This document shows positions 1 to 10,587 of a DNA stretch of 64,000 nt, in pieces. Within the stretch, counting starts at the first letter, position 1. Each line of letters begins with the position of its first letter. The notes beneath the pieces are model-generated. The model did no database searches and was not told the origin of the DNA. It saw only the letters and a list, made by a program, of their open reading frames with translations. This DNA comes from Aceticella autotrophica (lineage in GTDB: Bacteria > Bacillota > Thermoanaerobacteria > Thermoanaerobacterales > Thermoanaerobacteraceae). A program made the position numbers and the translations under genes. The stretch lies in NCBI RefSeq assembly GCF_017357865.1, contig NZ_CP060096.1, positions 1,116,001-1,180,000 of the forward strand. The letters run 5' to 3'.

Positions 1-1
1 T

Positions 2-2860
2 AAGGATTATCCAACTTTAGATAAGGTATTGCCAGGATTTTTAAAATTTATATCTGGCAGTATTTTAGTTGCACACAATGCCAATTTTGATGTAACTTTT
101 GTAAAAACGAAAGCTGAAGAACTATGTTTAGAATTAAATAATCCAGTACTTGATACATTGGAATTAAGCAGACATTTGTATACCAATTTAAAAAACTATA
201 AATTAGATACAGTAGCGGAATACCTTGAAGTAAATCTAAAAAATCATCATAGAGCAATCGATGATGCTGAAGCTACAGCTGAAATATTTTTGAAAAGTAT
301 CAAAAGAATTAAAGAAAAGGGCATTTTATATGTAAAAGATATAAATGATTCATTAAAAAACACGATAGATATAAAAAAATTACCTGTGTATCATGTAATA
401 ATATTAGTTAAAAATCAAAAAGGGCTTCGTAATTTATATGAGATTGTATCTGAGTCAAATCTTAGATATTTTCATAGAAATCCCAGAATACCTAAGAGCT
501 TATTAACACAAAAGAGAGAAGGACTATTAATTGGCTCAGCATGTGAACAAGGAGAAATTTACAGGGCTATTATAGCAAATTATGATAATAATAAATTAGA
601 AAATATTGTTAATTACTATGATTATTTAGAAATACAACCAATCGGCAATAATGAATTTTTAATAGATAAAGGTGAAGTAAGAAATATTGATGAATTAAAA
701 TTAATTAATAAAAAAATATATGACATAGGTAAAAAGTATAATAAACCTGTTGCAGCAACATGTGATGTACATTTTTTAGAGCCTTGGGATGATGTAAACA
801 GAAAAATATTAATGGCAGGGAAAGGATTTAGGGATGTAGATAGACAGCCACCATTATATTTTAGAACTACGGAAGAAATGCTTGAAGAATTTGATTATCT
901 TGGAAATGATGCTGCAAAAGAGGTTGTTATTTATAATACAAATAAGATAGCTGAACTAATTGAGGAGGTAAAACCAATTCCAGATGGTACTTTTCCACCA
1001 TCAATAGATGGGGCAGAAGATGAACTTAAAAAATTGACAATGAAAAGAGCACATGAAATATATGGTGATCCCTTACCTGAAATAGTTCAAGAACGACTTG
1101 ATAGAGAATTAAATTCTATAATCACAAATGGATATGCAGTAATGTATATAATCGCACAAAAACTCGTTTCAAAATCCTTAAGTGACGGATATCTTGTTGG
1201 TTCAAGAGGGTCTGTTGGGTCATCATTTGTTGCTACAATGAGTGGTATTACAGAAGTAAATCCATTGCCTCCTCACTATATATGCCCTAATTGCAAGCAT
1301 TCAGAATTTATACTAAATGAAAAGTATGGTTCTGGGATTGATTTACCTGATAAGAATTGTCCCAATTGCAATACAAAGATGAAAAAAGATGGTCATGATA
1401 TTCCTTTTGAAGTTTTCCTTGGATTTGAAGGTGATAAAGAACCTGATATTGACTTAAATTTTTCGGGAGACTATCAAGCTATTGCACATAAATATACAGA
1501 AGAATTATTCGGCAAGGGGCATGTATTCAGAGCAGGAACTATAGGAACATTAGCAGACAAAACTGCTTTTGGCTTTGTTAAAAAATATTTAGATGAAAGG
1601 AATCTTGTTGTACACAATGCCGAAATAAAGAGATTAATTATGGGTTGTTCAGGTGTAAAAAGAACAACAGGACAACATCCAGGTGGTGTTATGGTTGTGC
1701 CAAAAGACAGAAGCATATATGAATTTACACCTATACAGCATCCTGCCGATTCACAGGACTCAGATATAATTACAACTCATTTTGATTATCATTCAATAAG
1801 CGGCAGATTGTTAAAGCTTGATATACTGGGGCATGATGACCCTACAGTTATAAAAATGCTTGAAGAGCTTACAGGATTAAATGCACAGGAAATACCACTT
1901 GATGATAAAGAAACCATGAGTTTATTTACAAGTGTTGATGTTCTACGTATAAAGCCTGAAGATATAAATTGTCCTGTTGGAACATTGGGATTACCTGAAT
2001 TTGGTACAAGGTTTGTAAGGCAAATGCTGTTGGAAACAAAACCGACAACTTTTGCTGAATTAGTAAGAATAAGCGGCTTATCACATGGTACTGATGTATG
2101 GCTTAACAATGCACAGGATTTAATAAAAGAAGGGATTGCAACACTTAAAGAAGTTATTTCAACAAGAGATGACATAATGTTATATTTATTGAACAAGAAT
2201 ATGGAAAAAAAACTGTCATTTAAAATAATGGAGAACGTTCGTAAAGGCAAAGGTTTAATGGATGAAGAAATACAGGAAATGCAGAAACACAATGTACCGG
2301 AATGGTTTATTGAATCCTGTAAAAAAATAAAGTATATGTTTCCTAAAGCACATGCTGTAGCATATGTTATTATGGCTTTTAGAATAGCATATTTTAAAGT
2401 ACATTACCCTGAAGCCTTTTATGCAACATATTTTACTGTTAGAGCAGATGAATTCAACCTTGATTTAATGAATTCTCTTGAAAACATTAAAAATAATATT
2501 AAAATTTTAGAATCTAAAGGTAATAATGCAACTGCAAAAGAAAAAGGGCAGCTTACAATACTTGAAATTGCATTAGAAATGTATTTACGTGGTATTAAGT
2601 TTACCGATGTTAACCTTTATAAATCAGATGCCTTAAAATTTTTAATTACAAAAGATGGAATATTGCCACCATTGACTTCATTGGAAGGTATAGGAAAACA
2701 AGCAGCAAAAGTTATAGCTGAAGAAAGAAATAACGGGATTTTTGTTTCTGTCGAAGATTTAAGAACAAGAACAAAGATAAGTAAAAATGTTATTGAGATT
2801 TTGAAAAATCATGGATGTCTTAATAATATACCTGAATCAAATCAGTTAAGTTTATTTTAA
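2..2860 (+). CDS. polC: DNA polymerase III PolC-type alpha subunit, 3' part (partial)
   Basis: Replicative polymerase of Firmicutes. The reading frame is open to the window edge, so the N-terminal OB/PHP part lies upstream. What is visible starts inside the 3'-5' proofreading exonuclease: the HNANFD motif, then an [10 protein letters not shown] stretch typical of DEDDh exonucleases. Next come the rest of the PHP region and the polymerase palm with the catalytic [12 protein letters not shown] motif. A CPNC...CPNC zinc-binding pair sits just before the palm, a PolC hallmark. Later [14 protein letters not shown] and [10 protein letters not shown] blocks and a C-terminal helix-hairpin-helix-like [13 protein letters not shown] segment agree with PolC. 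It stands directly upstream of the rimP operon, as in Bacillus and many clostridia. Identification is secure; only the start is missing. Confidence 0.97.
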   Translation, partial: KDYPTLDKVLPGFLKFISGSILVAHNANFDVTFVKTKAEELCLELNNPVLDTLELSRHLYTNLKNYKLDTVAEYLEVNLKNHHRAIDDAEATAEIFLKSIKRIKEKGILYVKDINDSLKNTIDIKKLPVYHVIILVKNQKGLRNLYEIVSESNLRYFHRNPRIPKSLLTQKREGLLIGSACEQGEIYRAIIANYDNNKLENIVNYYDYLEIQPIGNNEFLIDKGEVRNIDELKLINKKIYDIGKKYNKPVAATCDVHFLEPWDDVNRKILMAGKGFRDVDRQPPLYFRTTEEMLEEFDYLGNDAAKEVVIYNTNKIAELIEEVKPIPDGTFPPSIDGAEDELKKLTMKRAHEIYGDPLPEIVQERLDRELNSIITNGYAVMYIIAQKLVSKSLSDGYLVGSRGSVGSSFVATMSGITEVNPLPPHYICPNCKHSEFILNEKYGSGIDLPDKNCPNCNTKMKKDGHDIPFEVFLGFEGDKEPDIDLNFSGDYQAIAHKYTEELFGKGHVFRAGTIGTLADKTAFGFVKKYLDERNLVVHNAEIKRLIMGCSGVKRTTGQHPGGVMVVPKDRSIYEFTPIQHPADSQDSDIITTHFDYHSISGRLLKLDILGHDDPTVIKMLEELTGLNAQEIPLDDKETMSLFTSVDVLRIKPEDINCPVGTLGLPEFGTRFVRQMLLETKPTTFAELVRISGLSHGTDVWLNNAQDLIKEGIATLKEVISTRDDIMLYLLNKNMEKKLSFKIMENVRKGKGLMDEEIQEMQKHNVPEWFIESCKKIKYMFPKAHAVAYVIMAFRIAYFKVHYPEAFYATYFTVRADEFNLDLMNSLENIKNNIKILESKGNNATAKEKGQLTILEIALEMYLRGIKFTDVNLYKSDALKFLITKDGILPPLTSLEGIGKQAAKVIAEERNNGIFVSVEDLRTRTKISKNVIEILKNHGCLNNIPESNQLSLF

Positions 2861-2862
2861 TC

Positions 2863-2891
2863 TTGCATTGCAAAAACATGTATGTTATAAT
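2863..2891 (+). promoter_or_regulatory. Sigma-A promoter of the rimP-nusA-infB operon
   Basis: TTGCAT (2863-2868), a 17-nt spacer and a perfect TATAAT (2886-2891) lie just after the polC stop. The transcript would start near 2898, giving a leader of about 75 nt before rimP that contains the hairpin at 2924-2943. Confidence 0.7.
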
Positions 2892-2923
2892 GGGTATGGT
2901 AAAATAGAATTTATGCTGAGATT

Positions 2924-2943
2924 AGAGTGGGCGATCCCACTCT
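2924..2943 (+). promoter_or_regulatory. Leader hairpin upstream of rimP
   Basis: AGAGTGGG (2924-2931) pairs perfectly with CCCACTCT (2936-2943) around a CGAT loop and is followed by a short U-rich stretch. It falls between the operon promoter and the rimP ribosome-binding site. It could be an attenuator, an mRNA-stabilising 5' hairpin, or a protein-binding site; the sequence does not decide between these. Confidence 0.55.
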
Positions 2944-2973
2944 TTCATATTTATATAAAGGATGGTATTTATT

Positions 2974-3429
2974 ATGTCAAAAATAGAAGAAATAACCCGG
3001 GATATCGTAATGCCAGTAATAATCCAAAATAAATATGAGCTGGTAGATGTTGAATATAAAAAAGAAGGTAGTAACTGGTATTTAAGAGTTTATATAGATA
3101 AGGATGGCGGAGTTTCTCTTGATGATTGCCAGCTTGTAAGTGAATATTTAAGCAGTAAACTTGACGAAATTGATCCATTGCAAAACAGTTATATACTTGA
3201 AGTTTCATCGCCTGGTATAGATCGTCCTCTAAAAAGTGCAAGAGACTTTGAAAAGTTTAAAGGATATTTAGTTGAAATATCATTATTTACTGCGATTGAC
3301 AAAAAAAAGAAATTTGTGGGCGAACTTATGGGATTGTTTGATGATAAAATTTTAATATTAGAAAATGGAATTCAACGAGAATTCAATATTAAAGATGTTA
3401 GTTTAATAAAACCGGTAATTAAATTTTAA
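2974..3429 (+). CDS. rimP: Ribosome maturation factor RimP
   Basis: Needed for maturation of the 30S subunit. The 151-residue protein has the usual two-domain layout: an N-terminal alpha/beta domain with VDVEYKKEGSNWYLRVYID and the SSPGIDRPL block, then a C-terminal SH3-like barrel. I place the start at the ATG at 2974 (MSKIEEIT) because the AAGGATGG ribosome-binding site at about 2958-2965 suits it; a longer frame from the ATG at 2962 would begin inside that site. It is the first gene of a long operon continuing into nusA. Confidence 0.93.
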   Translation: MSKIEEITRDIVMPVIIQNKYELVDVEYKKEGSNWYLRVYIDKDGGVSLDDCQLVSEYLSSKLDEIDPLQNSYILEVSSPGIDRPLKSARDFEKFKGYLVEISLFTAIDKKKKFVGELMGLFDDKILILENGIQREFNIKDVSLIKPVIKF

Positions 3430-3447
3430 TAGTAAGGAGGGATTAAA

Positions 3448-4485
3448 TTGAATAGCGAATTTATAGAAGCATTAAATCAAATATGTAAAAACAAAGGGAT
3501 AGCTCCTGATATAATGTTTGAAGCAATTGAGGCAGCCCTCGTTTCTGCATATAAAAAAAATTATGGCACATCACAAAATGTAAAAGTTACTATGGATCAT
3601 GAAACAGGTGATGTCAGGGTTTTTGCTCAAAAGGTTGTAGTCGATAATGTATATAATAACTTGTTAGAGATAAGCTTTGAGGATGCATTAAAAATCAATA
3701 AGAAATATCAAATAGGAGATATAATAGATATTGAAGTAACTCCTAAAATATTTGGGAGAATAGCTGCCCAAAATGCAAAACAGGTAGTTATTCAGAGAAT
3801 AAGGGAAGCAGAACGAAATATCATATATGAAGATTTCCTTCGTAAGGAATCAGAAGTTGTAACAGGAATTGTTGAAAGAATTGAAAAGAAAAATGTTTTA
3901 ATAGATCTGGGTAAAACAGAGGCAACTCTAATTCCCAATGAGCAGATTCCTAATGAAACTTATAATCATGGTGATAGAATAAAGGTCTATATAGTTGAAG
4001 TTAAAAAGACAACAAAGGGACCTCAGATTTTAATATCAAGGTCACATCCTGGACTTGTAAAGAGATTGTTTGAAATTGAGGTGCCGGAGATACAGCAAGG
4101 TATAGTTGAAATCAGAAGTATATCCAGAGAAGCCGGTTCAAGAACAAAAATGGCTGTTTTTACAAAAGATCCAAATATCGATCCGGTAGGTTCATGTGTT
4201 GGGTACAAAGGGACAAGAGTTCAGGCTGTTGTAAATGAGTTAAGAGGTGAAAAAATAGATATAGTAAAATGGAGTTCAAAGCCTCAGGAATTTATTGTAA
4301 ATGCATTAAGCCCAGCAAAAGTTATTAATATAGAAATTGACGAAAAGGAAAAGATTGCAAAAGTTATTGTTCCGGATTATCAGCTTTCTTTAGCAATAGG
4401 AAAAGAAGGGCAAAACGTCAGGCTTGCAGCAAAATTAACTGGATGGAAAATTGATATAAAAAGTGAATCTATGGTTGAAGGTTAA
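3448..4485 (+). CDS. nusA: Transcription termination/antitermination protein NusA
   Basis: RNA polymerase-binding factor for pausing, termination and antitermination. Residues 1-125 form the RNAP-binding N-terminal domain, followed by an S1 domain (about 130-200; TGIVERIEKKNVLIDLGKTEA) and two KH domains (VGYKGTRVQAVVNEL and AIGKEGQNVRLAAKL). The length of 345 is normal for Gram-positive NusA, which lacks the C-terminal acidic repeats of E. coli. The start is TTG, supported by AAGGAGG at 3434-3440 with a 7-nt spacer. It follows rimP by 18 nt and is co-transcribed with rnpM. Confidence 0.96.
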   Translation: MNSEFIEALNQICKNKGIAPDIMFEAIEAALVSAYKKNYGTSQNVKVTMDHETGDVRVFAQKVVVDNVYNNLLEISFEDALKINKKYQIGDIIDIEVTPKIFGRIAAQNAKQVVIQRIREAERNIIYEDFLRKESEVVTGIVERIEKKNVLIDLGKTEATLIPNEQIPNETYNHGDRIKVYIVEVKKTTKGPQILISRSHPGLVKRLFEIEVPEIQQGIVEIRSISREAGSRTKMAVFTKDPNIDPVGSCVGYKGTRVQAVVNELRGEKIDIVKWSSKPQEFIVNALSPAKVINIEIDEKEKIAKVIVPDYQLSLAIGKEGQNVRLAAKLTGWKIDIKSESMVEG

Positions 4486-4499
4486 TAGAGGTGGTTTAT

Positions 4500-4769
4500 A
4501 TGAAAACAAAGAAAGTACCTTTAAGAATGTGCCTTGGATGTCAACAAATGAAACCTAAAAGAGATCTTATAAGGATTGTAAAAAGAGCTAAAGACAATGG
4601 GGTTCAGGTTGATTTTACAGGGAAAATTTCTGGCCGGGGTTGTTATATATGTAAAAACATCGATTGCCTTGAGAAAGCAATAAAAACTAAACGTATAGAA
4701 AAATCCTTGGAGTGTAAGGTACCTGATGATTTAATAGAGGTTTTAAGAAAAGAGGTTATTGATGAATAA
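4500..4769 (+). CDS. rnpM: YlxR family RNA-binding protein (RnpM)
   Basis: Small YlxR-fold protein of 89 residues with the conserved MCLGCQQMKPKRDLIRIV opening and GRISGRG-like ISGRGCYIC segment. The B. subtilis homologue (YlxR/RnpM) has been described as a modulator of RNase P. The ATG at 4500 is preferred over the in-frame GTG at 4491 because AGAGGTGG is spaced correctly for the former. It sits between nusA and an L7Ae-family gene as in most Firmicutes, and its 3' end overlaps the next gene by 8 nt, suggesting translational coupling. Confidence 0.92.
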   Translation: MKTKKVPLRMCLGCQQMKPKRDLIRIVKRAKDNGVQVDFTGKISGRGCYICKNIDCLEKAIKTKRIEKSLECKVPDDLIEVLRKEVIDE

Positions 4770-5085
4770 CAAATTTTATTCCTTGTTGGGAATCAGCAAA
4801 AAATCTGCAAACATGTCAAATGGAAGTTTTGCTGTAGAAAAAAGTATAAAAAGTGGTCTTGCATATTTGGTAATAATTGCAGATGATGCAGCTAAAAATA
4901 CAGCGGAGAAATTTAAAAATCTTTGCGAATCCAAAAAAATACCTTTATTAATACAAGGTAAAAAAGAATTGATTGGTAGAAGTATTGGGAAAAATGATAC
5001 TTCAGTTGTAAGTATTAATGACTTAAATCTATCAAATGAAATATTAAATATAATAAAGAAGTTACAAAATGATGGAGGTGAATAA
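4762..5085 (+). CDS. L7Ae/L30e-family ribosomal-type RNA-binding protein (YlxQ-like)
   Basis: A 107-residue protein of the L7Ae/L30e/Gadd45 fold, related to B. subtilis YlxQ (RplGA), which binds kink-turn RNA. It shows [25 protein letters not shown] and [18 protein letters not shown], the usual strand-helix pattern. The start ATG at 4762 has AGAGG about 6 nt upstream, within the end of rnpM. It ends 1 nt before the infB start, inside infB's ribosome-binding region, so the genes are tightly coupled. The exact RNA target is unknown. Confidence 0.88.
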   Translation: MNNKFYSLLGISKKSANMSNGSFAVEKSIKSGLAYLVIIADDAAKNTAEKFKNLCESKKIPLLIQGKKELIGRSIGKNDTSVVSINDLNLSNEILNIIKKLQNDGGE

Positions 5086-5086
5086 T

Positions 5087-7084
5087 ATGTCTAAAACAAG
5101 AGTATATGAATTAGCAAGGGAATTAAATTTATCAAGTAAAGACCTTATTTTAAAGCTTAATGAACTTGGTATCAAAGTTAAAAATCACATGAGTACATTG
5201 GAAGACGAAGAAGTAAACTTGATTATTGAAATTCTTACAGATAAACATGAAGTCAAAGATGATGAAAATAAAATGGAATGTATAGAGAATGGGAATGATG
5301 AAAACAATCAGGTTAAAAGTGAGGATATTAAAATAATATCTGTACCACCTTTTATTACAGTAAAAGAATTATCTGAAAAAATGAATATTAATTCATCTGA
5401 TATAATTAAAAAACTTATGTCCCGTGGGATCATGGTTACAATTAATCAACAAATTGATTATGATAATGCTGTTCAGATTGCAGAAGAATATGGTTTTTTG
5501 GTTGATAAAAAAGAAGAAGATGATGAAAATATAAATATATTGGATGAAGAAGATGATGAGAAGGATAATGAGGAGGAGTTATTACCACGCCCTCCTGTTG
5601 TAACTGTAATGGGACATGTAGATCACGGCAAAACATCACTTCTTGATGCCATAAGAAAAACAAAAGTAAGCCAACATGAAGCAGGTGGGATAACACAACA
5701 TATTGGTGCATCTGTCGTTGAAATTAACAATAAAAAAATTATTTTTCTTGATACACCGGGACATGAGGCATTTACAGCCATGAGAGCAAGAGGCGCCAGT
5801 GTTACAGATATTGCTATTCTTGTTGTGGCAGCAGATGATGGTGTAATGCCTCAGACTATTGAAGCCATTAATCATGCAAAAGCAGCCAATGTACCAATAA
5901 TTGTTGCAATAAACAAGATAGACAAACCAAATGCTAATCCTGATAGGGTAAAACAGGAATTAACAGAACATGGACTTGTCCCAGAAGATTGGGGTGGTGA
6001 TACCATATGTGTAAATGTATCTGCACACTTAAAAACCGGTATTGATACATTGCTTGAAATGGTGTTGCTTGTTGCTGAAATGCAGGAACTTAAAGCAAAT
6101 CCCAATAGAAATGCAAAAGGGGTTATTATAGAAGCACAGCTTGATAAAACCAAAGGACCAGTTGCAACTGTTCTTGTCCAAAAGGGCACTTTAAAAACCG
6201 GCGATGTTATAATTGCAGGTAGTGCCTTTGGAAAAGTAAGGGCAATGTTTGATGATAAAGGAAAGAAAATAAAAAAAGCAACTCCTTCGACACCAGTAGA
6301 AGTATTGGGGCTTTCTGATGTTCCAGAGGCAGGAGATGTACTTGTAGCATTGCAAGATGAAAAAAAAGCTCGCCTGATTGTAGAAAAAAGAAAAGAGAAA
6401 TATAGAGAATATAAGATAAAACAAAAACAAAAGATTTCTCTTGATGAATTATTTAATCAAATAAAAGAAGGAAATATTAAAGAATTAAATATAATATTAA
6501 AAGCCGATTTACAAGGGTCTGTTGAAGCTATACAACAGTCTATTGAACAGTTAAGTAATGATGAAGTTAGAATAAAGGTAATACATGGGGCTGTAGGTGC
6601 AATTACAGAAACAGATGTAATGTTTGCAGCAGCATCAAATGCCATAATAATAGGCTTTAATGTAAGACCTGACAGTAAAGCTAAATCTTTAGCCGAAAAA
6701 GAAAAAGTTGATATAAGATTATATAGGATTATATATGATGCAATTGATGACATTAAAGCAGCAATGAAGGGAATGCTTGAACCTGAATTTAAAGAGCGTG
6801 AGCTTGGTAAAGCTGAAGTAAGGGCAGTATTTAAAGTGCCTGGTGTTGGTAATGTAGCTGGTTGTTATGTACTTGAAGGTAAAATATTACGTAGTGCAGA
6901 AATAAGAATAGTCAGAAATGGAATAGTAATATATGAAGGGAAAATTGCTTCTTTAAAAAGATTCAAAGAGGATACGAAGGAAGTTTTACAGGGGTTTGAA
7001 TGTGGAATTGGGATAGAGCGATTTAACGATATAAAAGAAGGAGATGTATTAGAGGCATTTCAAATGGAAGAAATACCTCGATGA
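5087..7084 (+). CDS. infB: Translation initiation factor IF-2
   Basis: GTPase that recruits fMet-tRNA to the 30S subunit. The 665-residue protein has two IF2-N helical modules (about 1-50 and 90-140), a short acidic linker, then the G domain with GHVDHGKT (from residue 176), DTPGHEAF and NKID. EF-Tu-like domain II, domain III and the C-terminal fMet-tRNA-binding domain follow. The linker is short compared with enterobacterial IF-2, normal for Firmicutes. ATG at 5087 is preceded by GGAGGTG; an upstream in-frame ATG at 5069 lies inside the preceding gene and lacks a good site. Confidence 0.97.
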   Translation: MSKTRVYELARELNLSSKDLILKLNELGIKVKNHMSTLEDEEVNLIIEILTDKHEVKDDENKMECIENGNDENNQVKSEDIKIISVPPFITVKELSEKMNINSSDIIKKLMSRGIMVTINQQIDYDNAVQIAEEYGFLVDKKEEDDENINILDEEDDEKDNEEELLPRPPVVTVMGHVDHGKTSLLDAIRKTKVSQHEAGGITQHIGASVVEINNKKIIFLDTPGHEAFTAMRARGASVTDIAILVVAADDGVMPQTIEAINHAKAANVPIIVAINKIDKPNANPDRVKQELTEHGLVPEDWGGDTICVNVSAHLKTGIDTLLEMVLLVAEMQELKANPNRNAKGVIIEAQLDKTKGPVATVLVQKGTLKTGDVIIAGSAFGKVRAMFDDKGKKIKKATPSTPVEVLGLSDVPEAGDVLVALQDEKKARLIVEKRKEKYREYKIKQKQKISLDELFNQIKEGNIKELNIILKADLQGSVEAIQQSIEQLSNDEVRIKVIHGAVGAITETDVMFAAASNAIIIGFNVRPDSKAKSLAEKEKVDIRLYRIIYDAIDDIKAAMKGMLEPEFKERELGKAEVRAVFKVPGVGNVAGCYVLEGKILRSAEIRIVRNGIVIYEGKIASLKRFKEDTKEVLQGFECGIGIERFNDIKEGDVLEAFQMEEIPR

Positions 7085-7098
7085 AAGGATGAAACAAA

Positions 7099-7458
7099 GT
7101 GCAATACAGAAGTGGTAGGTTATCTGAAGAAATAAAACGTGAGATAAGTAAAATGATTTTTGAAGAAATTAAAGACCCAAGAATAAGTCCAATGATAAGT
7201 ATCACTGATATAAATGTAACAAGAGATCTTCGTTATGCAAAAGTATTTATAAGCATATATGGAAATAATGAAGAGAAAAAAAACACCTTAGATGGTTTGA
7301 AAAGTGCCGCAGGTTTTATAAGGCGAGAATTAGGGAAAAAAATCAAAATGAGATATACACCGGAATTGATATTTGAGATAGATGATTCAATAGAATACGG
7401 TGCCCATATATCAGAGATATTAAAAAATTTAAATGATAAGGAGGATGGAAATGAGTGA
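7099..7458 (+). CDS. rbfA: 30S ribosome-binding factor RbfA
   Basis: KH-fold 30S assembly factor of 119 residues, with RLSEEIKREISKMIFEEIKDPRI, VTRDLRYAKVFISIYG and TPELIFEIDDSIEYG blocks conserved in the family. GTG start with AAAGGATG about 8 nt upstream. It lies 14 nt after infB and its final codons overlap the GTG start of nrnA (GAGTGA), the classic infB-rbfA-nrnA order. Confidence 0.95.
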   Translation: MQYRSGRLSEEIKREISKMIFEEIKDPRISPMISITDINVTRDLRYAKVFISIYGNNEEKKNTLDGLKSAAGFIRRELGKKIKMRYTPELIFEIDDSIEYGAHISEILKNLNDKEDGNE

Positions 7459-8411
7459 TTTTAAATGAGATAATCGAAAATATATTAAGTGCAAGTAATA
7501 TCATATTAGTTACACATATATCACCTGATGGTGATGCCATTGGTTGTACAATAGCAATGTATAAAGCACTAAAATTATTAAAAAAAGATGTAAAAATATT
7601 TATTGATGATGATATTCCAGATGTTTATAAATTTTTGCCTAATAGCGACAAAATAGAAAGACCATATGATAAAAATGCAGATATTATTGTTGTTATTGAT
7701 TGTGCAGACAAAGATAGAATAGGGAATGCACAGGAGCTTTTAAAGAAAGATATTATCTCGGTAAATATAGATCACCATATATCAAATACACTGTACGCAG
7801 ATATAAATTATGTTGACACAAATGCTGCTTCAGCTGCAGAAATAATTTATCAGATTATTAAATTATTGGGTATTAATTTTGACTCGGATATATCAACATG
7901 TCTTTATACTGCAATTGTAACAGATACCGGTGGATTTATGTACAACTCAACAACGGCATTTACACATGAAGTAGCAGCAGATTTGATAAACAATGGGGCT
8001 CCTGTAAGTTATATTTCGGATAAAATATTTCATAATATCACATATAATAAAATAAAACTAATCGGGAGAGCCTTAGATAGCTTAAAATTGTATAAAAATG
8101 GTAAAATTGCATGCCTTGAGATAACAAAAAAGGATTTAGATGAGACAAATTCTAAAGTTTCCGACATAGAGAATATAGTAAATTATGGTAGAGATATTAA
8201 CGGTGTTGAAGTTGCCATACTACTTGTTGAAAAAGATGATGAAATAAAAGTAAGCTTAAGGTCAAAGGAAAAAGTTGATGTAAATAAAATTGCCCAAATA
8301 TTCGGTGGAGGTGGACATATAAGGGCTTCCGGCTGTTCTCTCAAAAATAGTTTAGAAGAAGCAAAGATTCAAATTTTAAATAAAATAAAGGATATTATTA
8401 ATGAGGGATAA
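7455..8411 (+). CDS. nrnA: DHH/DHHA1 bifunctional oligoribonuclease / pAp phosphatase NrnA
   Basis: Degrades short RNA oligonucleotides (nanoRNA) and dephosphorylates 3'-phosphoadenosine 5'-phosphate. Metal-binding motifs are visible in order: SPDGDAIG near the N terminus, VIDCAD, IDHH (D106-H108), and TDTGGF. A C-terminal DHHA1 domain ends with GGGGHIRASGC. Length 318 is typical. The start is GTG, 4 nt inside rbfA, with AAGGAGGATGG upstream. Assignment as NrnA rather than RecJ rests on length and the rbfA-truB context. Confidence 0.92.
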   Translation: MILNEIIENILSASNIILVTHISPDGDAIGCTIAMYKALKLLKKDVKIFIDDDIPDVYKFLPNSDKIERPYDKNADIIVVIDCADKDRIGNAQELLKKDIISVNIDHHISNTLYADINYVDTNAASAAEIIYQIIKLLGINFDSDISTCLYTAIVTDTGGFMYNSTTAFTHEVAADLINNGAPVSYISDKIFHNITYNKIKLIGRALDSLKLYKNGKIACLEITKKDLDETNSKVSDIENIVNYGRDINGVEVAILLVEKDDEIKVSLRSKEKVDVNKIAQIFGGGGHIRASGCSLKNSLEEAKIQILNKIKDIINEG

Positions 8412-8413
8412 AA

Positions 8414-9283
8414 TTGAATGGATTTTTAAATATATTAAAACCACCTGGTATGACATCTCATGATGTTGTCAATTTTGTAAGGAAACACCTTCATATAAAA
8501 AAAGTTGGTCATCTTGGAACATTAGATCCTGGCGCAGCAGGTGTATTACCAATATGTATTGGTAAAGCAACGAAATTATCAAATTATATGTTGGAACATA
8601 AAAAAAGTTACAGGGCAGAAATTACATTTGGATTTTCAACAGATACCCTTGATAAATATGGGAATATTTTACATGTTACTAAAGTGCGTAATTTAAATGA
8701 AAATGAGCTTATTAACGTAATTAATAGTTTTAGAGGCGATATTAAGCAGATTCCACCTATGTATTCTGCCAAAAAAGTAAAGGGTAAGAAATTATATGAA
8801 TATGCTAAAGAAGGCAAAATCATAGAAAGAAATGAAATTGATATAACCATTTACGATATCAAAATTGTTTCCTATGTAAATTTATACAGATTAATGCTTG
8901 ATATTGAATGCTCTAAAGGAACATATATAAGAACGTTGGTTTATGATATCTGTAAAAAGTTATCAATGGCAGGATACATGTCTTTGCTTATAAGAACAGC
9001 TGTAGGACCTTTCAAAATTGAGGATTCTATTACAATAGAAGAAATAAAAAATAAAAATTTCAAACTGATAGATATTGATAGTGTGCTTGATATGCCATTA
9101 ATTTTTCTCAATGATGTTGATTCCTATAAAATTAAGCATGGACAGATAATAATGAATAAATATAATATTAATAACTTACCAAATGTGAAATTGTATGATA
9201 ATAATAAAAATTTAATAGGCATTGGTAGAGTTAATGATAATAAAATATCTATTGAAAGATTATTGGTTGGAGTTGAGGAGTAA
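8414..9283 (+). CDS. truB: tRNA pseudouridine(55) synthase TruB
   Basis: Makes pseudouridine 55 in the T loop of tRNAs. The N-terminal KPPGMTSHDVV and GHLGTLDPGAAGVLP motifs are present; D38 is the catalytic aspartate. The AEITFGFSTDTLD and SKGTYIRTLVYDI blocks confirm the family. 289 residues, TTG start with GAGGG 6 nt upstream, 2 nt after nrnA and followed directly by ribF. Confidence 0.95.
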   Translation: MNGFLNILKPPGMTSHDVVNFVRKHLHIKKVGHLGTLDPGAAGVLPICIGKATKLSNYMLEHKKSYRAEITFGFSTDTLDKYGNILHVTKVRNLNENELINVINSFRGDIKQIPPMYSAKKVKGKKLYEYAKEGKIIERNEIDITIYDIKIVSYVNLYRLMLDIECSKGTYIRTLVYDICKKLSMAGYMSLLIRTAVGPFKIEDSITIEEIKNKNFKLIDIDSVLDMPLIFLNDVDSYKIKHGQIIMNKYNINNLPNVKLYDNNKNLIGIGRVNDNKISIERLLVGVEE

Positions 9284-10216
9284 TTGGAGATAATAGATGA
9301 AAATAATATTTATACTAACAGTGAATATAAAGCAGTAGCACTTGGTAATTTTGATGGAATACATTTAGGGCATCAAGCATTACTTAATAATACCGTCAAA
9401 TTAGCGAAAAATAACCATATTGCAAGTGCTGTATTTACATTCAGACAGCATACAATGGAAATCATTAATCCTGAAAAAATGCCATTTTTATTAATTACGC
9501 TAAAGAAAAAAATAAAAATGTTATCACAATTTGATCTTGACTATTGTATATTATTTAATTTCACAAAAGAATATTCCAAAATGCAGCCAGAGGATTTTAT
9601 TAAAAATGTTCTGGTTGATAAATTAAAAATGAAAATAGCAATAGTAGGTGAAAATTATAGATTTGGTTATAATGCAAGTGGAGATGTAAAGTTTTTAAAA
9701 GAAGCATCCATAAAATATGGATATAATGTTAACGTAATTAAACATATCAAAATTAATGATAAAACAGTTAGCAGCAGTTATATACGTAATTTAATAAAAT
9801 TAGGGGAAATTGAAGAAGCAAATAAATGTCTTGGTCATTATTTCAGTCTCGAAGGTTATGTAACAGAAGGAGAAAAAATAGGTAGAGAACTTGGATTTCC
9901 AACTGCAAATATCAAAATAGATGAAAATATAATAATACCAAACTCTGGTGTATATTTAACGAGAATAAAAATAACAGATAATTATTTCATCGGGGTAACA
10001 AATGTCGGTTTTAATCCAACATTTAAAAATAGGGATTTTTCTATAGAAACATTTATATTAAATTTTAATGGTAATATTTATGGAAAATTTATAGAAATCG
10101 AATTTATAAAAAAAATTAGGGATGAAATAAAATTTAAAAATATTGAGGATTTAATACAACAGATCAATAATGATGTTGTATATGCACAAAATTATAAAAA
10201 TATTTTACAAGAATAA
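9284..10216 (+). CDS. ribF: Bifunctional riboflavin kinase / FAD synthetase RibF
   Basis: Converts riboflavin to FMN and FMN to FAD. The N-terminal nucleotidyltransferase domain shows ALGNFDGIHLGHQALL and VGENYRFG; the C-terminal kinase domain shows GRELGFPTANI and YLTRI...GVTNVGFNPTF. Length 310 is standard. It begins with TTG directly after the truB stop, with GAGGAG only 3 nt upstream; no better in-frame start exists before the conserved GNFDG motif, and coupling to truB may help initiation. Confidence 0.94.
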   Translation: MEIIDENNIYTNSEYKAVALGNFDGIHLGHQALLNNTVKLAKNNHIASAVFTFRQHTMEIINPEKMPFLLITLKKKIKMLSQFDLDYCILFNFTKEYSKMQPEDFIKNVLVDKLKMKIAIVGENYRFGYNASGDVKFLKEASIKYGYNVNVIKHIKINDKTVSSSYIRNLIKLGEIEEANKCLGHYFSLEGYVTEGEKIGRELGFPTANIKIDENIIIPNSGVYLTRIKITDNYFIGVTNVGFNPTFKNRDFSIETFILNFNGNIYGKFIEIEFIKKIRDEIKFKNIEDLIQQINNDVVYAQNYKNILQE

Positions 10217-10231
10217 CTTTGTATGATAAAA

Positions 10232-10320
10232 TATAATGTATGGTTACCTTTTGCTTTGATTTTCGTTCTCCGGCGGTATCAAAGCTTATAGGCGTATACA
10301 AAAATTATGGAGGTGAAAAA
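10232..10320 (+). promoter_or_regulatory. rpsO leader with long-range hairpin
   Basis: A TATAAT at 10232-10237 (no clear -35 element) may start a separate rpsO transcript. The leader holds GCTTTGAT (10253-10260) and its perfect complement ATCAAAGC (10278-10285) around a pyrimidine-rich loop, 35 nt before the ATG. S15 represses its own mRNA through leader structures in several bacteria, so this is a candidate S15 autoregulatory site; the inference rests on position and pairing only. Confidence 0.45.
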
Positions 10321-10587
10321 ATGTTAAACAAAGAAAGAAAGAGTGAAATAATTAATCAAAATAAAGTTCATGAAAAAGATACTGGCTCACCTGAAGTACA
10401 GATTGCATTACTTACCGAAAGAATAAATACTTTAAATGAACATTTAAAAGTCCATAAAAAGGATCATCATTCCAGAAGAGGACTATTAAAGATGGTTGGT
10501 CAAAGAAGAGGATTATTGAACTATCTCATGAAAAAAGATATTGACAGGTACCGTGCCATCATTGATAAATTGGATTTAAGAAAATAG
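10321..10587 (+). CDS. rpsO: 30S ribosomal protein S15
   Basis: Primary 16S-binding protein of 88 residues. The [17 protein letters not shown] and [22 protein letters not shown] blocks are diagnostic. ATG at 10321 follows GGAGGTG; the longer open frame upstream is leader sequence. It precedes pnp, the conserved rpsO-pnp arrangement. Confidence 0.97.
   Translation: MLNKERKSEIINQNKVHEKDTGSPEVQIALLTERINTLNEHLKVHKKDHHSRRGLLKMVGQRRGLLNYLMKKDIDRYRAIIDKLDLRK

Noticed and set aside
1789-2292. Reverse-strand frame of 167 codons in polC
   Set aside because: Antisense shadow of conserved polymerase coding sequence.
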